A stretch of DNA of 7,644 nucleotides from an uncultured Bacillota bacterium. GTDB lineage: Bacteria > Bacillota > Clostridia > Peptostreptococcales > Anaerovoracaceae. Under the pieces are notes generated by a model. It made no database searches. It was given only the letters and a program-made list of their open reading frames with translations, and was not told where the DNA came from. The stretch is taken from positions 1 through 7,644 of the forward strand of contig CAMOZS010000078.1 in NCBI GenBank assembly GCA_946631075.1, written 5' to 3'. Shown piece after piece: positions 5,066 to 7,644 of this stretch (within the stretch, counting starts at the first letter, position 1; each line of letters starts with the position of its first letter). Both the position numbers and the translations under genes were made by a program.

Positions 5066-7644
5066 TTATTCATCATCTTCCGGATCGTAGACGCTGATCT
5101 TCATCGCCGTCTGTTCCGTTCCGTCATCTTTCTTGGCTGCCGCCTTGGCCGCGGCTTCCTTGGCTTCTGCTTTTTTCTTTTCTTTTTTCTTTTTCTGAGC
5201 CAGCTCCGCGTCCCTTGCGTGCTCTTCTTCGTTGATGACCCTGGCCATGGAGATGATCTCCACGTCCTGTCCGGCCCGCATGATCTTGACCCCCTGGGTC
5301 GCCCGGCCAAGTACGGAAACATCCTTGGCCTTGATCCGGATCACTGTTCCTTCGGAATTGATCAGGATGACCTCATCGTCGTGTCTTACCACTTCCGCTC
5401 CGATCAGCTTGCCGGTCTTCTTGAACTTGCTCTTGTCATAGGTCAGCAGTCCCTTGCCGCCCCGGGCCTGGATCTTGTATTCATCCACGTCGGTCCGCTT
5501 GCCGTAGCCCTTGCTGGTGACGACCATCAGCTGTTCGCCCGGCTGTACAAGCTGCATGGAAACGACCTCATCGTCATCCTCCAGGTTGATGGCCCGGACT
5601 CCGCCGGCGATCCTGCCCATGGGCCGCACATCCTCTTCGGAGAAGCAGATGCACTTGCCGTTTTTGGTGATGATGATCACATTGTCTGTTCCCGAGGTCT
5701 GCTTGATGCCGACCAGCTCGTCACCGTCTTTGAGAGTGATGGCGATCAGGCCGTTCTTCCGGTTGGTGTCGAACTGGGAAATGGCCGTCTTCTTGATGGT
5801 CCCCTTCTTGGTGACCGCGATCAGATACTTGTCATCGCGGAAATCACGGAAAGGAATGATGGTGGTGATCCGCTCTCTCTGCATCAGATTCAGGAAGTTG
5901 ACCGCCGGTGTTCCCTTGGCTGTTCTGGTCGCCTCCGGGATCTCGTAGGCACGGATCTTGTGGACCTTACCGGTATTGGTAAAGAACATCAGCTCATCGT
6001 GGGTCGAGCACATGATCAGATCCTTGACGAAGTCATTCTCTCTGGTGGTCAGGCCGGTGATCCCCTTGCCTCCCCTTCTCTGGGTCTTGTAGGTATCCGC
6101 CGCGATCCGCTTCAGATAACCCAGGTGGGTCTGGGTGATGGCCACCTGCTTCTCTTCGATCAGGTCCTCGATATCCATCTCACCGCTGTCATTGACGATC
6201 TTGGTCCGCCGCTTGTCTCCCCATTTCTTCTTGATCTCCAGGAGCTCATCCTTGACGACGCCCATCAGCTTCTTCTCGTCCGCCAGCAGCTCTTTATAGT
6301 AAGCGATCCTCTCGCACAGTTCCTTGTATTCGGCTTCGATCTTCTCCCGTTCCAGTCCCTGCAGTCTTCTCAGCTGCATGTCCAGGATGGCCTGGGCCTG
6401 TACATCCGAAAGACCGAACTTCTTCATCAACTGTTCTTTGGCGTCGTTGTAAGCCTTGCGGATGGTGGCGATGATCTCATCGATATTGTCCAGGGCGATT
6501 CGCAGACCTTCCAGGATGTGGGCCCGGTCTTCGGCCTTCTTCAGATCGTACCTGGTCCTGCGGGTGACCACTTCCTTCTGGTGCTTCAGATACTCGTCCA
6601 GGATCTCGTAGAGATTGAGGACCTTGGGCTGTCCTCCCACCAGGGCCAGCATGATCATGCTGAAGTTCTCCTGCAGCTGAGACTGCTTGTACAGCTTGTT
6701 CAGGGTCACCCTGGGATTGGCGTCTCTCTTGAGCTCGATGACGACTCTGAGCCCCTTCCGGTTGGACTCATCGCGTATTGCCGATATACCTTCTATCTTC
6801 TTATCCCTTACTAATTCGCCGATCCTCTCCAGCATTCTGGCCTTGTTGACCTGATAAGGAATCTCCGATACGACGATCTGGGACTTGCCCCTGGTGGTCT
6901 CCTCAACCTCCGCGACCGCTCTCACCTGGACCTTGCCCTGGCCGGTCCGGTAGGCTTCTTCGATGCCCTTCCTTCCCAGGATCTGAGCCCCGGTCGGGAA
7001 GTCCGGCCCCTTGATGATCTTGATCAGATCATCGACGGTACAGTCCTCATCGTCGATCATTTTCACGCAGGCGTCGATGGTCTCCGCCAGATTGTGGGGC
7101 GGGATGGACGTGGCCATACCGACCGCGATACCGTTGCTGCCGTTGATCAGCAGATTGGGTACTCTGGACGGCAGGACGACCGGTTCCTTCTCCTCTTCGT
7201 CGAAGTTGGGAATGAAGTCGACCGTATCCTTATCGATGTCCCGCAGCATCTGCAGGGCAAAAGGCGTCATTCTGGCCTCGGTATAACGCATGGCCGCCGC
7301 TCCGTCGCCGTCGATGGATCCGAAGTTTCCGTGTCCGTCCACCAGGGGGTATCTGGTCGCAAAAGGCTGGGCCAGCTTGACCATGGCGTCATAGATGGAG
7401 CTGTCTCCGTGGGGGTGGTACTTACCCATGACTTCGCCGACGATACGGGCCGACTTCTTATGGGGCTTGTCCGGTGTCACTCCCAGGCCGCTCATGCCGT
7501 ATAAAATTCTTCTGTGTACAGGTTTGAGTCCGTCTCTGACATCGGGAAGAGCTCTTCCTACGATTACGCTCATGGCGTAGTCGATGTAGGAGTTCTTCAT
7601 CTCGTCATGGATCTCATGCTGTATCATTTTCTGGTCTTCCAGCA
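5066..7644 (-). CDS. gyrA: DNA gyrase subunit A
   Basis: GyrA is the breakage-reunion and DNA-wrapping subunit of DNA gyrase (GyrA2GyrB2), which adds negative supercoils. Numbering here is from the ATG at 7627 (853 residues). The catalytic tyrosine is Tyr115 in AAMRYTEARM. The quinolone-determining region HPHGDSSIYD has Ser76 and Asp80 at the positions equivalent to E. coli Ser83 and Asp87, that is, wild type. The GyrA box QRRGGKG (516-522) marks this as gyrase rather than ParC; a variant QARGGKG recurs at 720-726 in the beta-pinwheel. From about 810 there is a Lys/Ala-rich tail ending DPEDDE. The ATG at 7627 has no good ribosome site, and the frame stays open to the window edge reading LEDQK before it, which resembles normal GyrA N-termini. 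The true start is therefore probably just outside the window. trpS follows 23 bp downstream. Confidence 0.98.
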   Translation of the reverse strand, partial: LEDQKMIQHEIHDEMKNSYIDYAMSVIVGRALPDVRDGLKPVHRRILYGMSGLGVTPDKPHKKSARIVGEVMGKYHPHGDSSIYDAMVKLAQPFATRYPLVDGHGNFGSIDGDGAAAMRYTEARMTPFALQMLRDIDKDTVDFIPNFDEEEKEPVVLPSRVPNLLINGSNGIAVGMATSIPPHNLAETIDACVKMIDDEDCTVDDLIKIIKGPDFPTGAQILGRKGIEEAYRTGQGKVQVRAVAEVEETTRGKSQIVVSEIPYQVNKARMLERIGELVRDKKIEGISAIRDESNRKGLRVVIELKRDANPRVTLNKLYKQSQLQENFSMIMLALVGGQPKVLNLYEILDEYLKHQKEVVTRRTRYDLKKAEDRAHILEGLRIALDNIDEIIATIRKAYNDAKEQLMKKFGLSDVQAQAILDMQLRRLQGLEREKIEAEYKELCERIAYYKELLADEKKLMGVVKDELLEIKKKWGDKRRTKIVNDSGEMDIEDLIEEKQVAITQTHLGYLKRIAADTYKTQRRGGKGITGLTTRENDFVKDLIMCSTHDELMFFTNTGKVHKIRAYEIPEATRTAKGTPAVNFLNLMQRERITTIIPFRDFRDDKYLIAVTKKGTIKKTAISQFDTNRKNGLIAITLKDGDELVGIKQTSGTDNVIIITKNGKCICFSEEDVRPMGRIAGGVRAINLEDDDEVVSMQLVQPGEQLMVVTSKGYGKRTDVDEYKIQARGGKGLLTYDKSKFKKTGKLIGAEVVRHDDEVILINSEGTVIRIKAKDVSVLGRATQGVKIMRAGQDVEIISMARVINEEEHARDAELAQKKKKEKKKAEAKEAAAKAAAKKDDGTEQTAMKISVYDPEDDE

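Noticed and set aside
5219..6814. Long plus-strand open frame of 531 codons
   Set aside because: It is fully antisense to gyrA and rich in Asp, Leu and Gly as expected from the complement of gyrA codons. It has no motifs.
7387..7420. Quinolone-resistance substitutions in GyrA
   Set aside because: The key positions are Ser76 and Asp80 (E. coli Ser83 and Asp87 equivalents), the sensitive-type residues.

Overview
The window looks like a chromosome segment from a GC-rich member of Clostridia (Bacillota). The grounds are strong AGGAGG-type ribosome binding sites, a clostridial-looking GyrA and TrpRS, and a DUF2148 ferredoxin-like gene. Genus cannot be named from the sequence. Because gyrA usually lies close to the replication origin in Bacillota, the segment may be near oriC, but that is inference.

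Layout, left to right. The 3' part of a PAP2-type lipid phosphatase gene runs in from the left edge (+). It converges on, and overlaps by 37 bp, a minus-strand two-gene unit: a shikimate-kinase-like gene with a ruined Walker A loop (1612 to 1118), then a DUF2148 Fe-S protein gene (1096 to 548). Next is a gene-free stretch of about 640 bp (1613-2254). It is rich in repeats: a perfect 6-bp hairpin, two 99-bp copies of a palindrome-containing element, and a ten-unit G-rich heptamer array able to form G-quadruplexes. A plus-strand PlsC-type acyltransferase gene follows with its own extended -10 promoter. It ends 2 bp from the stop of a minus-strand gene fusing an XRE helix-turn-helix to a Uma2-type PD-(D/E)XK nuclease domain. 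The right half is a minus-strand gyrA-trpS pair closed by a clear intrinsic terminator.

How it fits together. gyrA and trpS are housekeeping genes that appear co-transcribed. The PlsC acyltransferase and PAP2 phosphatase both act on membrane lipids but are not co-transcribed here. The unusual content is in 495-2160 and 3037-3906: a pseudo-kinase candidate, mobile-looking palindromic repeats with a compensatory base-pair change, a G4-forming array upstream of plsC, and an HTH-nuclease fusion. I see no complete transposon, CRISPR array, tRNA or rRNA, and no obvious multi-gene defence system.
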